This document shows, one piece after another, positions 1 through 13,200 of a DNA stretch of 64,000 nucleotides. Where the stretch lies: the NCBI GenBank assembly GCA_028554755.1, contig JAPTOF010000007.1, positions 18,213,001 to 18,277,000 of the forward strand. The letters run 5' to 3'. The notes below the pieces were generated by a model. It was not told the DNA's origin, searched no databases, and saw only the letters and a program-made list of their open reading frames with translations. A program made the position numbers and the translations under genes. Within the stretch, counting starts at the first letter, position 1. Each line of letters opens with the position of its first letter. The DNA comes from Cordia subcordata. Lineage: Eukaryota > Streptophyta > Magnoliopsida > Boraginales > Cordiaceae.

Positions 1-40
1 TCAGCTATGCAATTGTTTTTGCAAAATTCTACCTCAGCAA

Positions 41-270
41 TGTGTTATTTGTGATCAATAGTGTCTTTGAGTTTTTTTTTTTTTAAATACGCAGAACTAA
101 TTTCTTCTCTTGCTGGATTATTGAATTAGTTTGTGGGAGTGCTTTTATTATAGTGTGTTATTTGTGATCAACAGTGTCTTTGAGTTTTTTTTTTTTTTTT
201 TAAATATGCAGAACTAATTTCTTCTCTTGCTGGATTATTGAATTAGTTTGTGGGAGTGCTTTTATTATAG
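41..270 (+). repeat. Tandem duplication in the leader of element A
   Basis: Two consecutive copies of about 113-117 bases, both starting TGTGTTATTTGTGATCAA (at 41 and 154) and both ending with GTGCTTTTATTATAGTGT. They differ mainly in the length of an internal T run. The related element B has only one copy (about 21850-21965), so the duplication arose in the A lineage. Confidence 0.9.
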
Positions 271-309
271 TGTAAGCGGCTACACATCTGATTCTTTCTT
301 TCAGTCATT

Positions 310-1302
310 ATGGAATCTGACTTTGCTGAGAAAACAGAGACTCATGCTGAGTCCTTGAAAACTCATGTTGCTGCTACTCCACCAGTTGTCGAGAGAACTC
401 ATGTTGCTGCTACTCCATCAGTTGTCATGCCCTCGTTTTCTGGTACTCCCACTATCACAACAATTAAGCTGAATGGTAAGAATTACTCATCATGGTCTGT
501 GGCTGTCAATATTTGATTTCTTGGAGAAGGTTTGGAAGATCACCTATCCTCTGATTGTCCGCCTGATTTATCTATGACTGACGCTCGCATCTGGCGCCGT
601 GTCAATGCCCAGTTGGTGAGTTTGTTTTGGCAATCCATGGAGGATTCTATCCAAACATGCTTTCGGAATTGCCAAACCTGTAAAACTATTTGGACTTCTG
701 CTAAAGTGAGATATTCTCATCAAGTTACTCGAGCGTTTGATGTTGTGTCTGATATGCTGCGGGCCCAAGCAGATATAGAGTTGACAGATTATTACAACCG
801 GTTTTACAATTCCATGTTTGAATTTCGTGATCTTTTCCCACTCAGTACAGATCCCACAGTGATTGCCCAACAGTGGGACAATTTGTGCTTGATCTTCTGG
901 TTACACGAACTTCATCCTCAGTATGATGCTGTACGTTCTCAATTACTATCTAGTTCTACCTTGCCCACTTTAGATGATGCTTATGCTCGAGTACGGCATG
1001 CTCATCCCCACTCTTTGACTTCTGGTTCTCAAGATGAACAATCTGCTTTAGTTGTTCTTACCTTAACCCGTGACGAATACTTTGATCGTGGTGGTCATGG
1101 TAGAGGTCGTGGAACTTTTGGGCAAAAGGGAGGGCGTTCAAATGGTCAACGCCCTCGTTGCAGTTATTGTAATAAACTTGGTCATATTCTCGACAATTGT
1201 TGGACTCTTCATGGTCGTCCTTCTCAAGTTGCTAATGCAGTCCAAACAAATTTGGTCGAGCCTTCTACTTCTACAGTTCTCAGTGACTGGTACAGGGGAT
1301 GA
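310..1302 (+). pseudogene. Copia gag of element A
   Basis: Gag (capsid and nucleocapsid) of the copia type. The ATG at 310 starts MESDFAEKTETH, and the protein runs through the UBN2-like gag core (WRRVNAQLVS, then [11 protein letters not shown]) to a zinc knuckle [14 protein letters not shown] (CX2CX4HX4C) at about 1159-1200. A TGA at 514-516 replaces the TGG present at the same place in element B. Near 1290 the frame moves to the one used by the protease. The zinc knuckle itself is intact. Confidence 0.85.
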
Positions 1303-1396
1303 ATACTCCGAGTTCCTGCAGTTTAAGGCTTCTAAACAAGCTATGCATCCTACTTCGACCGCCTCCTTTGCTTAAACTAGCTCATCCACAGCTCTT

Positions 1397-1633
1397 ATGA
1401 CCCGTACTGTACCTGACCTTGGTCCTTGGATTCTTGATTCTGGTGCATCTGATCATATTTGTGGTAATGTCCATTTACTCCCTCAGTTTAGACCTGGTAT
1501 GTTTTCGAATGTCACACTTGCAGATGGGTCATCTACCTCTGCTCGTGGAATTGGTATTGCACACCCCACATCTTCCATTCGCCTATCATCTGTTCTGTAT
1601 CTTCCAAACTTTCCTTTCGTCTGTGTTACATGA
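1397..1633 (+). pseudogene. Copia aspartic protease of element A, fused to deletion junction
   Basis: The retroviral-type aspartic protease is recognised by [13 protein letters not shown], with catalytic Asp in DSGA. The reading frame is open from 1397. After LPNFPF (about 1616) the sequence jumps directly to codons that in element B encode the tail of the integrase ([10 protein letters not shown]), so the GAG-pre-integrase and integrase core are gone and the frame is lost soon after. Confidence 0.85.
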
Positions 1634-1639
1634 TCAAAT

Positions 1640-3780
1640 ACCGTTTTCCATTTTGTTCCCTCCTAATGCTATTTATGTGATACCTCCTCGGGTTTTTGGA
1701 TGTGTCTGCTTTGTCCACAATCTTTCCCCTGGGGTAGACAAGCTAGGTCCTCGATCTATCAAGTGTGCGTTTCTTTGGTACTCTCGACGTCAAAAGGGTT
1801 ACAGGTGCTACTCTCCTGAGTTGAATCGATGGTTTGTGTCAGCTGATGTTACCTTCTTAGAGAGTACCTCTTTTTTCTCCTCAACCGACACTTCTACTAC
1901 CGTGGTCGAGTCTTTACCACTTCTAGTCGCTACCTTTGATATGTCTTTGGTCCCTTCTCATACTTCGGACCTCGACTCCACTGCTGAGTCCACTTCTCCA
2001 TTGCCTCCTACTCCACGTCTAGATCGACCGAACCTCAAGTTTACTCACGCCGTCCACATCCATTGCCACCTACCCTGGTATCATCTGATTCGCCATCTCC
2101 AGATCCAGTTTTAGCTCAATCATCTGATGTTGACCTACCCATTGCTCTTCGTAAAGGTACTCGTTCTTGCACCACTCGGCAACCAATATCTAACTCTGTT
2201 TCTTATTCGTCTTTATCTCCTTCATATGCATCCTTTGTTGCATCCCTTTCTTCTATTTCCATTCCTAAGTCTGTGATAGAGGCCTGTGCTCAGCTTGGTT
2301 GGCGGGATGCTATACTTGAAGAGATGTCTACGTCACATCATAATGGAACATGGGAGTTAGTTGATTTGCCAGCCGGTAAGTCCCCTGTTGGTTGCTGGTG
2401 GGTGTATACAGTGAAGGTCTCCCCAGATGGTCAAGTGGATCGTTTAAAAGCTCGGCTTGTGGCCAAGGGATATACACAGGTCTATGGACTTGATTATGGT
2501 GACACCTTTTCTCCCGTTGCTAAGATGTATTCTGTTCGAATTTTTCTTTCCTTGGAAGCTATTCACCATTGGCCACTCCATCAGTTGAATATTAAGAATG
2601 CTTTCCTGAATGGTGATGTTGATGAGCAGGTGTATATGGAGCAACTGCCAGGCTTTGTTGCTCAGGGGGAGTCTCAGAAAGTATGTCGTTTGAAAAAGGC
2701 CTTATACAGTCTCAAGCAATTTCCGAGGGCATGGTTTGGACGTTTCAGTACTGCAGTTCTTGAATTTGGCATGATTCGTTGTAATGTGGATCATTCTATA
2801 TTCTATCGGTGCTCATCTGGCAAACGGCTTCCTTTGATTGTGTATGTGGATGATATTGTCATAACTGATGATGATAGCAAAGGGATTGATAAGCTGAAGG
2901 CCTTTCTTCATCAGCAATTTCAAACCAAAGACCTAGGGCCGCTTCACTATTTTCTGGGTATTGAGGTTGCACAGTCAAAATAAGGGGTATTTATTTCTCA
3001 ACGTAAATATGCATTAGATACGTTGAGTGAGGCAGGTTTATTTGGAGCACGACCTTGTATGTGAAGCTTCTTCCAAATGAGGGGGAGTTGATATCAGATC
3101 CGGGAAGATATAGAAGGTTAGTTGGAAAACTTAATTACCTCACTGTTACTCCAACAGATATCTCTTTTGCAGTCAGTGTTGTCAGTCAGTTTCTGAACTC
3201 TCCATGAGAAAGACATTGGAAAGCAGTCATTCGAATCTTAAGGTATATTAAAGGCTCACCTAGGAAAGGCCTACTTTACAGTGATCATAAACACATGGAG
3301 ATTGTTGGGTACTCAGACGCTGATTAGGCGGGAAGTCCTGCTGATAGAAGGTCCACCTCTGGTTACTGTGTGTTCGTTGGAGGAAATCTTATTTCTTGGA
3401 AGAGTAAGAAACAAGATGTTGTTGCTCGTTCTAGTGCTGAATCAGAATACTAAGCCATGGCGATAGCTACTTGTGAGTTAGTATGGGTGAAGAATCTTCT
3501 GAAGGAGATTCAGGTCGCCTGCTCCAGTCCTATGAAGCTCGTCTGTGACAATCAAGCTGCAATACATATTGCCACCAATCCGGTATTTCATGAAAGGACT
3601 AAGCACATTGAGATAGATTGTCACTTTGTCAGGGAGAAGCTGTTATCTAAGGAAATTGTTACCTCTTTTGTTGGATCGAGTAATCAGTTAGCTGATTTAT
3701 TTACAAAATCTCTTAGTGGTTCTCGAGTTAAATATATTTGTAACAAGCTGGACACGTATGATATATACGCTCCAGCTTGA
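1640..3780 (+). pseudogene. Copia integrase tail, reverse transcriptase and RNase H of element A
   Basis: From 1640 to about 2050 lie the C-terminal part of integrase ([18 protein letters not shown]) and a Ser/Thr-rich linker. After a frame change, 2063-2983 encodes the copia reverse transcriptase (RVT_2), with the catalytic YVDD at about 2842. The frame is cut by TAA at 2981-2983 where element B has CAA. RNase H follows in two frames (about 3281-3466 and 3457-3780), with [24 protein letters not shown] and the end [11 protein letters not shown] as usual for copia. Not functional. Confidence 0.88.
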
Positions 3781-3787
3781 GGAGGAG

Positions 3788-3972
3788 TGTTAAGTGTGGA
3801 GAGTTAGATAATATACTATGTTGCTATTGTAATAAGTCTCTCTCCCACATCGGAAGAGATATAGTATTTGCTCCTTATCATAGTATTATAAATAGAGCAA
3901 ACTAATACCCTAAAAGGTATTAAGCCTTTGAGTCTTTCTCTCTGTCCACACGTGTCCTCTTTCTTTTTAACA
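3788..3972 (+). repeat. 3' LTR of element A (185 bp)
   Basis: Begins TGTTAAGTGTGGAGAG directly after the purine-rich GAGGAGGAG and ends TTTTTAACA. It has the same length and nearly the same sequence as the two LTRs of element B. A TATA-like ATTATAAATAGAG lies near 3886, and the transcript start should follow it. A C run (about 3979-3988) lies just outside. Confidence 0.9.
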
Positions 3973-4252
3973 AAACACCCCCCCCCCTTCTCTTTCTCCC
4001 TTTTCTCCCTCTTATTCCATTTCTCTAGATAAGAGGTTGACATTGATTTTGTGTCGTTACTTTGTGATTATTTTAGTGGGAGAGAGTGAGACCCACAATA
4101 GAGTCCACAAGAAGACGGTTCAGGCTTCTTCTCAACAGCACATTACCAAATAACTTACCCCACTTAAAGAATTATGAATTTGGATTTACAATAAAGCTGC
4201 CCTTCATGAAATTTCAGCATTAGAAGGAGAAAATTTTTACTGATTTACACAC
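3973..4252. other. Listerin intron sequence between exon 14 and element A
   Basis: About 280 bases of native intron 14 begin at the exon 14 donor (GGTGTG on the minus strand at 4252). No other feature is seen apart from the C run next to the LTR. Confidence 0.6.
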
Positions 4253-7200
4253 CTGAGAAAGTTCATTTGCAATCAGAGGAGGGCTACACCATGATTTTGT
4301 GAAAGACTCAATAGCAGATGATGTTGAACGGTCTCGAATATCACTAAACCACCCTCGCACATAAGCAGGAAGAATTCGAAGCATTATACCAAATATTGCG
4401 CCTGCAAATGAAGCCATTGTCACTGGTCCAATAGGCCAAAGGCGTTCCACAGAGAACAAGACTGAATTGGTGATAAGGGCATGTTTTGCAGCTGTTGTTG
4501 CCTCTAATAAAGCAGGTGGAAATTCCAAATCTTTCTTTCTAGTGGTGGGTATCATACATTCCAATGGCATATGCTGGAAAATGCAATCCAACATTGCTGG
4601 ACTGGCAGAATCTTGAATGTACTGAACCAACCTCTCCCTCAAAGGTGAAGATGATGGTAAGGATACCAAGTGTGTTAGCAATAAAGACCAAGCAAGATAA
4701 ACATTTACCTGAAAGAATCAGAGGGACATCCTTTTTAAATGAGAAATGAGATCATATAACCGCAAAAGAAACAGTCGTAGAGAAGAACAAGTGATGATTC
4801 TGCATTTACTAGCATTCTCTTGTAAAGGAAGGCCTAGAGGCTCCACCATGGAGAGGGGAGCAGGGAGAAGGACGGTGTTTGAACCCATAACTTAATTAAT
4901 CCAGGGACTTATACCATTGTTTAGCAGCAGATAAGAAAGAAAACAAACAGATTACTATGCACAGAAATATTACTCACCCGTTCCGATGCCAGTAGATCCA
5001 TTTCAAGAACTTCATATGGTAGTTTCTCAATCATGGAAGAAATTTCTTCCTTTAACTGTAAAGTTTCTCCCTTAGACAAATCAACACTGCCAGTATCCTG
5101 GTAATTGGAGGCGTCCCCCTCCATTGAAGTAGCCATGTCTTCACTTATAAAAGCCAGGCGTGAAACTGGTTCAGTCGAGAGAATGACAAAAGCAGCAGAC
5201 TGCATCAGTGGAACTGGCTTGGAAGAGAAAAGAATTGCATATAGAGCACTAATGGGCCCTTCACTTAGCCCCCATATTTCAACTGATTTTACAGCTTTGT
5301 CTCTGGCGTATGAAGAGGAATCAAGAACGTTTGAGGCAACTAACTCCCAGAATTGAGAATGACTAAGTCGAGATGATGCTATTACTGATGAAGCCTCATG
5401 ACCAGAAGAACTTGCTATAGCCTCAGCAACACCAGTGGAAAAGAACAAGCGAAGAATACATTCTAGAATCCGATCTTTGAAGGTCTCCCATTTTTCACTT
5501 TTCAAGGTGTTATCGGCACCTTCTTCTTTTAAACGTCCAACAAGGCCACAGAACATAGAAAATACATGGAGAGCATTTCGTGCAAGCTTTATAGGAAGCA
5601 GGTCTACATCCAAAACATCTTCAAGCTTATTTAATATAACTTCTGAAGAACTGGAACGGGAACTGTCTGTCATAGCATCATTCACATTTTCAGCAACTTC
5701 CTCCATCATTACAACTGCCGATTCAATCCACCATCTCAACCGGTATAATACAAACTCCCAATCATCTTCACCAAATTCCTCCCAACAATAGGCAACTGAA
5801 ATTAACAACAATTTTGATAACAAGATCTGTCCAACTTGCAGCCTGTTAACAACAGCTAAATTATGCCTTTGTTTCTGGAACAACTTAAGCAGAAGCGACC
5901 TCTCTGCAGGGCTGATGTATCTCTCTGGTTTCAGCCCTTGAGTACCTACCACCGCCATTACAGGGTAACAGGATATAACAAGATGTAACCACTCTTCCAT
6001 ATCTGCAAAATACAAGAATCAGATTGGAGCAATGAAGACAATATTAGTTGCAATGCAAAATGAACCGCAAGGACTGCCATAGGTGTCATTATGCATATCG
6101 GTATCTTAAAGCATGGATTAGTCATTAACTTCCCAACTAAACTAAGATAAAATAATACAGCATAGATCAAACTGTAGACGGCAGCTATTTCACCTTTTCC
6201 CGTTTGCCATGTGTTTATTGGAGGGAAAAGCAGTGTCTTGTTCAGCCAGTCCACAATGTTATGATGTGCTTCACTTTCCTCAAAAGAATCAGATTGATCG
6301 TGTGTGCAAGATCTTGCACATGCGGCACTCAAAGGTCTAATAAGGACCTCCATGATGGATGGGAAAATCTTCGAACAACTTGAGCTCACCTCTTCACCAA
6401 TATAAAGCTTATCCAGAAGAAACTTAAATTGTAAGAAAGCTTTGTCCTTTCCCCATATGTTGTGTTCAAAAAGAGTATACAATAACAATACAAGAGCTCT
6501 CAAACATGGTTCTTCAATAGTCTCCACCTCATCATATGAAGCAGGGCATACTCCTGAGAGACTCATTTCACTATTTGCTCCATGGACAAGAGCAGCATCA
6601 AGCAACATGATGACAACAGAATCTAAGAAGCCGTCCTCAGGAGTCACCCCTTTCACATAAGTTACCAATGCAGGCAAGAATGAGCTTAAAGCACTTCCAC
6701 CATGCCATTTCCATGTGCATAAAATTTCAGCAGCCAGCCAAGCACGAGAATAATGAGACTCGGGCATTTTCTGTTCTATGCTGGCCTCCTGAGTTGTTGA
6801 CAGAGAATCAAGTGACGTGCCAGCAGAAAAAACTCTATGGAACCCAATTTTTGATATAAGCTTGTCAACCAATGCAACAAACCTATGATGTTGTCGTTCC
6901 TGCAAAAAGAGAGTATTCAAAATTCCTGAGCTTCAATAGTTAAGATCTCAAAATATACATATAGATAGACACTGCCAGCATCTTAATCCTAAAAGTGAAT
7001 CACTCTACTATGAGTCTAAAATTCTGGATGAATATTGGCAAACACTCTCTCCACATATGGTAACTGTTTCACTTTGTACGACATGATTTGCATATTTGTT
7101 CATTTTTTTTCTTTTCTCTTTTTTTTTTGGGAAAATAGTAGTAGTTTTTCTACAGTTGCTACTGATCTAAAGACCTAAGACATGAAACCATTGTAATACT

Positions 7201-10200
7201 GCTCCGAAAAATCAGATGTTAACGATGGAAGCCAACAGGGACAATCTTTACGGAATGGAGGGAGTAAAAATAACACCAACTGTGTTGTTTGGTTAGAAGA
7301 CAGAACTACAGGTCAATGGGAGTTAATCATGCAAGCACGAGAACTTGTTTCTTAAAAAGGTCTCTATGGAAGTATCTTTTTACTGGAGGGTATGTTCCAC
7401 AGCTTGATGGCACAAGAACTCCACGAGACAAAAGGTGCATCCAAGAAGAAATAAACAAACTATACCAGGAAAAGAAACACACTGAACTCACATTAGGAGG
7501 AGCATTTTGAATTTCGGAGCTTGTTGATATTCCTGAAGAATCTGGAAGAGTCCACAGTGGCCAAACACCACTCCTGCACAGAAATTGATCCAAGAATTCT
7601 TGTTCCTCCAGGTTGTCTAGACACACACCCTCAAGAATGTCAAGTATCCAAAAACAACAGAGTGATGTGATTGTCTCATTATCAAGTTTTTCTTCCTTCA
7701 AAATCACACACCTTGCTGATTGAACCAAAAGACTTCTCAAACACTTGCGACTGCTTAAGCTGAGGCTCCTAACATATCGACTTCTTATCTTTTGGCAAAA
7801 AGCATACACAGGTTCAGAAAAAGCCAACCTGGCCTCAATATTTCCTTTTTGTTCATCATCAATTTTGGTATATAAAGTGTTTTCCACTCTCAGCTCCCAG
7901 TCAATTACAAAGAGAGCAGCTATGATGCGCGGAACCAACTTGCCTTCATCATCGAAAGTCTTCATACAAAATAAGCTATCATTAACCACTTCTAAAGCAA
8001 AATGAGCCATCTCAAAGACACCAATGGATGACTTAAGTTTTGGCTCAACATTGTCTACTTCAATTCTTAATAAAGAACAGACATCCTTGACCCAGGAGAA
8101 AGTGGAATACATCATGAAAGTCAACAGCTTCCCCAGGGCCTCCTTGAATACCAGCAACTTTGTATCTTTCGACAGAAAGGAAATAGTCTCATCATCTGTT
8201 GCCCCACCAAGAATGGCACTGCAGCATGAAGATACAAGAAAACAAAAGAACTAGTAAAAGTTAATAAAAGAATGAAGAGTAGCAAGTTCTCTGTTTCCGT
8301 AGAAAGATACAGAGGTCAAACAGAGAGCTGCGCTTGGTATAAGATGTCCTTTTCAGAATCACACATGGCTGGGACAGTTCTCTACTGTGCATAAATATTT
8401 TCATGGCAAGTTGAAAATTTCTAACTAGCTCAACTAGTAACCACCAAAGTTTAGCTTGTAAAGACGACAAGCTCCTGTTTTCTTCCAATTAGTTGAGAAC
8501 CATTATGGTAACCAATACGATTGAGATGTGAATTCTATTGGTTCAGTTAAGTTATGTTAGTACATATATGAGGGAGGTACAGCCATAATTAGACATGTGA
8601 CTAATGTAGCTAGTTACAGGTTTTTAGGAATATTCTAGTTACGTATGTAAAGTTTGAGGTCTCCAGTCTCAAGACCTGTCTATAAATAGCTGATTTACTT
8701 CTCATTTCGTAATAACGAAACAACACTTTTTCTCTCATTTGCCTCATCACATTACAACCTTAAGCATATGATCCAGTAGCCATTAAGGTTGAAGCAACTA
8801 AAAGTTTTCTTTCTTGACAAAGAACAATGATAAGAGAGAGGAACTCTAAAATCGCTCTCTAACAAACAAATGAGAAGATGAATATCATATGAGCTCAAAT
8901 GGCTCCCTGCACAAAAGGGAAAAGATAGCATGAGCACCACATACCAAAATTGCCTATTTAAGTTCAAAGTGAAATCTCTAGACAACAGAAAAAGGGAGAA
9001 GGAAGGTAGAAGCTACCACTAACAAAGGGTTTTCTAAAGATAACTAATTCTAATGGTCCTGCATTCAACCTTTCTGGGAATTTCATAATTGTTCACTTCC
9101 CTCCAAGATCATTAATGACAAGAGTGTAAAGAGGTAGGGCCCATAAAAGATGAATACCTGGCTAAGACACGCAGTATTTGTTGGGACAATCATATCAAAC
9201 TAGAACCCAAAAAATAAACTATTCCACGTCTACATACTCACAACAGACAGTTTAACCAGGGTGCCAATCTACTGGTACCCTTATGAATTAACATATGGGG
9301 AAAAAAAAGAATTAACATTTGGTTATTTACACCTCTGGTGTGCGTCTTTATACTCCTCAGTTCATAAAATGTTTTCTGTGAACAACATAAAATGTTCACT
9401 TCTTGCTTGGTCATTTGGTGCAAGCAGAGTCGGGAGATAAGTGAACCAGATGTAACTATGATCTTGAACCTACTGGAAATACAGATGCAGCCCAGTTTAA
9501 CATGCATTACAATAGCAATCTTTTGAGGAGGAGATAAAACCACTGTCCCCAATTTCTATCTGCAATATTAAGCAATCGATTATGGTGGTTGACTTGTTGA
9601 CCTTCCACATGGTAAGTCCCAGCCCAAAACTCTCAAAGTTTTGAATGTTTTCCTTGTTCCTATATAAGCTCAGGCTATTCTCCTTTTCCTACTCTGTTTT
9701 CTATATTAATTTTCTTAATGAATTTTCTGCTGCTGAGATAAGAATGCTAAGATGGATGTGTGGCAAAGCTACGGAGAAGAAAATCAAAAGATATGTTTCG
9801 TGAAATTGTGGTATAGGCACAATTGAGGTCAAGAAGGGAAGAACTGTCCAAAATGGATTGGGCATGCTAGAAAGCAACTAACAGAGGCACGTTAAGAAGT
9901 ATGGGAAACATGTGAAAAGCTGCATAGAGACACTCGAACAAGATTTTGCACAAATTAAGCTAACAGAGGAGATCACTCTCAACAAGAATGTCTAGTGCGA
10001 TCAAATCCACATAACCGACCCCACCTAGTGAGTTGGTTTATTAGTCGATTATGCTATCCTCCAATCATTTTACAATTCCTCCTACTTTTCAGGAGTCCCA
10101 AAACCATCTCATTTGAAAACTAAGCTGACTTCTTTATAAACTAACTGAAGCTAACCATACCATCCTTTTCCAATTGTTCACCACATATCTACCTTATTCA

Positions 10201-13200
10201 CACATCACGAAGTTGTATATTACATCTTAAATGCACGTCACCCTGCAACAGAACATTGTCTTGGACCCTTGGTCTTGCTGCGGTCCTCTAAAATTTATAG
10301 TCCCTCCTAAACTCAATAGATGTAGCCGAACGGATGTTGAAGAATATTTTGGTTATTAATGTTATTTCCTTATTCTATGGTATTAAATTAGAAAATAGTT
10401 TAAATTAGGTAATTAATTAAGTTGGTTTCCTTATTATTCTAGTTTTTAGTCTTGCTCACCAAGTTATCATGCCTATAAATTGGCTCCTTTATTGTATTAA
10501 TGAAATATCAATAATTCACAATATAATCTTTATGAGTATTTTGCTTCTAGAGCCACCAATGGTAGTGGCTCCACCATCTTCAAAACTTTCATATTTTCTC
10601 TCTATATTTTATGTTTTATATATTTTCCACAAAGGAAAACACTGAACTTAGCTAGACAAATTATAAAAACTTTCATCACGACACATTCAAAGACACCAAG
10701 TTTAATTAAAACATCAAGAGAATTACAGAAAACAGTTCATTCACATACCACAAAAATCTTGCATCAGACGTTCCGAAGGGAGGAGAAGAGCGAGCAATAG
10801 AAACAGCAGCTAAATCCAAAAGCTCATGATGCCAGATGTCCAGATTGGAGCTTTGTGGATAACTTTGCTTTCTAATTTTCTCCCGTGCTTTCTCCATCAG
10901 CATTGCCAATACAGATGTAAGGTTGGACTCTCGAGTTGCTGAAGTCATTCCAAATTGTTTCACATCAATTGCATATGTGATAATGCTACTCCACTGATCT
11001 CCAGAACATTCATCATCAAGTAATGAGAGCAAAAGATCCAGTCTGACACTTGTAATGGAATTGCTATTCTGGAAGCACCACGGAACAAATTTTTCGCTGA
11101 AGGCTTGCAAAAACTTCTGTGTATCCAATTCACATCCAACAAGTTCTGCAATTGTCTTGCGTGGTCCAAATATATTTACAGCAACCACTATAAATTTCAT
11201 AACATTTGTCGAGTCCTGCTAGCAAAATTAAACATAAGATTAAGATAAGGAGAAGACACATTAATAAAGCAAGAAGCAAGGGAATGATGAAATAAAGGGC
11301 CACGCAAACAGAGCTATTGCACTGACGAAGATACTCAAGGACACCGATCATCAATTCACTGCATAATAGCTCAAGCATTGAGAATTTATGTAAATGTCAA
11401 CTGTATTTAGATATTTCTCAAACTTCTTCCAAATCCTAGCAGTCCTCAAACTCGTCTATGGGCTCTCACTGACTCAGAGCAGCAAATGGCACAATCTCAT
11501 TATAGAGGAGAGAGAGATAGTATCTGAAATATTTAGAAAGTTTTAAGCAACACAAACTACACTGCTCCACAGTGAAGCAGGGGAACCTAGCATCAGATAT
11601 CTGGAGATTATGCCCAAAGCCACTTACACCTCCTAGCCAGTATATCTAGATAGAACGCTCCATACAGTTAAAATTTTCTATTATATTTTACCACCTATAG
11701 TAAAGCAGTAAGTGACTTACAAGTCTCTCAATCAAAGGAAAAGATTTTGCCAGCATTGGTCCGATTAAATGCACCAGGGGCCAGGCATCTCCTCTCCTCA
11801 CAGCATGAAGATCCAACAATAATAAAAAATTATTGACCCTATCTATATTTTCAGTAGAACCATCTGTTTGCTGAAATATATTGAGACAGTTCTCTTGGAA
11901 CCTTGTGCAAAAGACCATTAAAAGATTGTTTCCCAGAGAATCAGTCTCTGAAAGAATTTCAACAACACATTTCCCCAGGTCTTGTACATAACTAGCAGGG
12001 GGCTTGATGCAGATAGTTTCCCTTGTTTCTTTGTGGATGGTGCCTTCTGAGTGCTCCGGTAAAATCCCAGAGAAATTTTTGTCATTATCTTTTGAGCTAC
12101 CAAGTAGGAGGTACTCATGCCACAGAAGCTTCGAGAGAATCTCATCAATAAGAGAGTGCTGGAACTGACAAATCGCATCAATCCTATCATAGTATCTGGT
12201 ATCAAAGAGGCACACACCAAAGGGAAACAAATACATTAGATCACTGCAACAAGAAAACCGAAATAAATCTCCAGAAATCTCAGATAATGTTACTGAATCG
12301 AAGTCTCAATATATTCCCACCTTGAAGCACTTTTTAAAGCCCAGAAGAAACATTCTTTCACTGCCAAGAATAATGCTAATCGATCTGCACGGGAGGACAA
12401 GGAGAAGTTTCTTCCTGCCCACAGATTCTGGAAAAATTCAAGAAAAAATTTCTCTCCTTCTATTACTCCAGGAGGCATTGCATCTAAAAGTAAAATTAGA
12501 GCTGGGTATGATACTTGTTGGGAGCCAAAACATCCATTCTTGAGAAAATGCCACAAGCGGTTTATAACAGTTTTCTGAACATTAAAGGTAGTCCAACTGT
12601 CCGGAAATTTTCGAGAAAACCAAAGCACTGTGTGCCACATTGAAGAATGGCAAGCTGAATCCTTTTCCTGGAAACCACCAAAGATTGCAACAGCAAGAGT
12701 TTTCATATTTCCTTCATTAACTGAGTGAGGAATATTCTTTATGCAGCTTCTAAGACCAGAATATGCAGCTGAGCGGATGGCGGCACTTTCAGACTTCAGA
12801 AAGTCTATGAAGAATTTATGAGCAGAGAACAACCTTTCTGCATGAGATATTGCCACGGCCCTTGCTTTGGAAGCATTCTTTGGTTCATTTTTTATGCTTT
12901 CAAAGCCAGGCCTTTCAGATTGAGGACATACCAATACATCAAGGAGTGTCGCCAATGCGAGTAATGATGAGGAAATGACCTATATTCCAATGAAAACATT
13001 AAATACCAGCATGTGGAAAATAATAGTCCAAGGCGTAAGAGAACAAAGAAGATCACAATTATGATGAATCTCATCAGACCATTCTCACCAGCCCTACAAC
13101 CCTGATTGCGGCACTCTCTCTTTATTCTTCCTTTTTCCCTTTTTTTTCTGGTTACAGGGACAAGAGATTTGGTGTTTGCATGGTATACTAGAAAAGAAAT

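Larger units (their letters stand above)
1..3972 (+). mobile_element. Copia retrotransposon A, 5'-truncated by window edge, defective
   Basis: Ty1/copia element in plus orientation, antisense to listerin, inside the intron after listerin exon 14. It starts in the untranslated leader, so its 5' LTR lies left of the window. Gag, protease, reverse transcriptase and RNase H follow in copia order, and a 185-bp 3' LTR ends at 3972. It is close kin to element B (17622-22496). Against B it lacks most of the integrase (junction near 1617), has an in-frame stop in gag (514-516), frame changes near 1290 and 2050, and a stop at 2981-2983 in RT. It cannot make a full polyprotein. Its target-site duplication cannot be checked without the left flank. 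Confidence 0.92.

Noticed and set aside
5105..5791. Plus-strand open frames over listerin exon 13
   Set aside because: Shadows of the real minus-strand exon, with no family features.
8261..8488. Open frame on the minus strand beside listerin exon 11
   Set aside because: It lies upstream of the acceptor at 8219 and has no listerin-like sequence, so it is intron.
8520..8760. Solo LTR in listerin intron 10
   Set aside because: The TATA box and general look fit, but no TG..CA ends with a matching target duplication could be found, so it is only mentioned in the intron entry.
10335..10520. Second solo LTR candidate in intron 10
   Set aside because: Starts TGTTGAAG and has CCTATAAATTGG, but no target duplication could be identified.
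11323..11369. Possible small listerin exon ([16 protein letters not shown] on the minus strand)
   Set aside because: Exons 11721-12195 and 10749-11215 join directly in phase 0 (FPLIERL then DSTNVMKF). Including this piece needs poor splice sites and breaks the phase.
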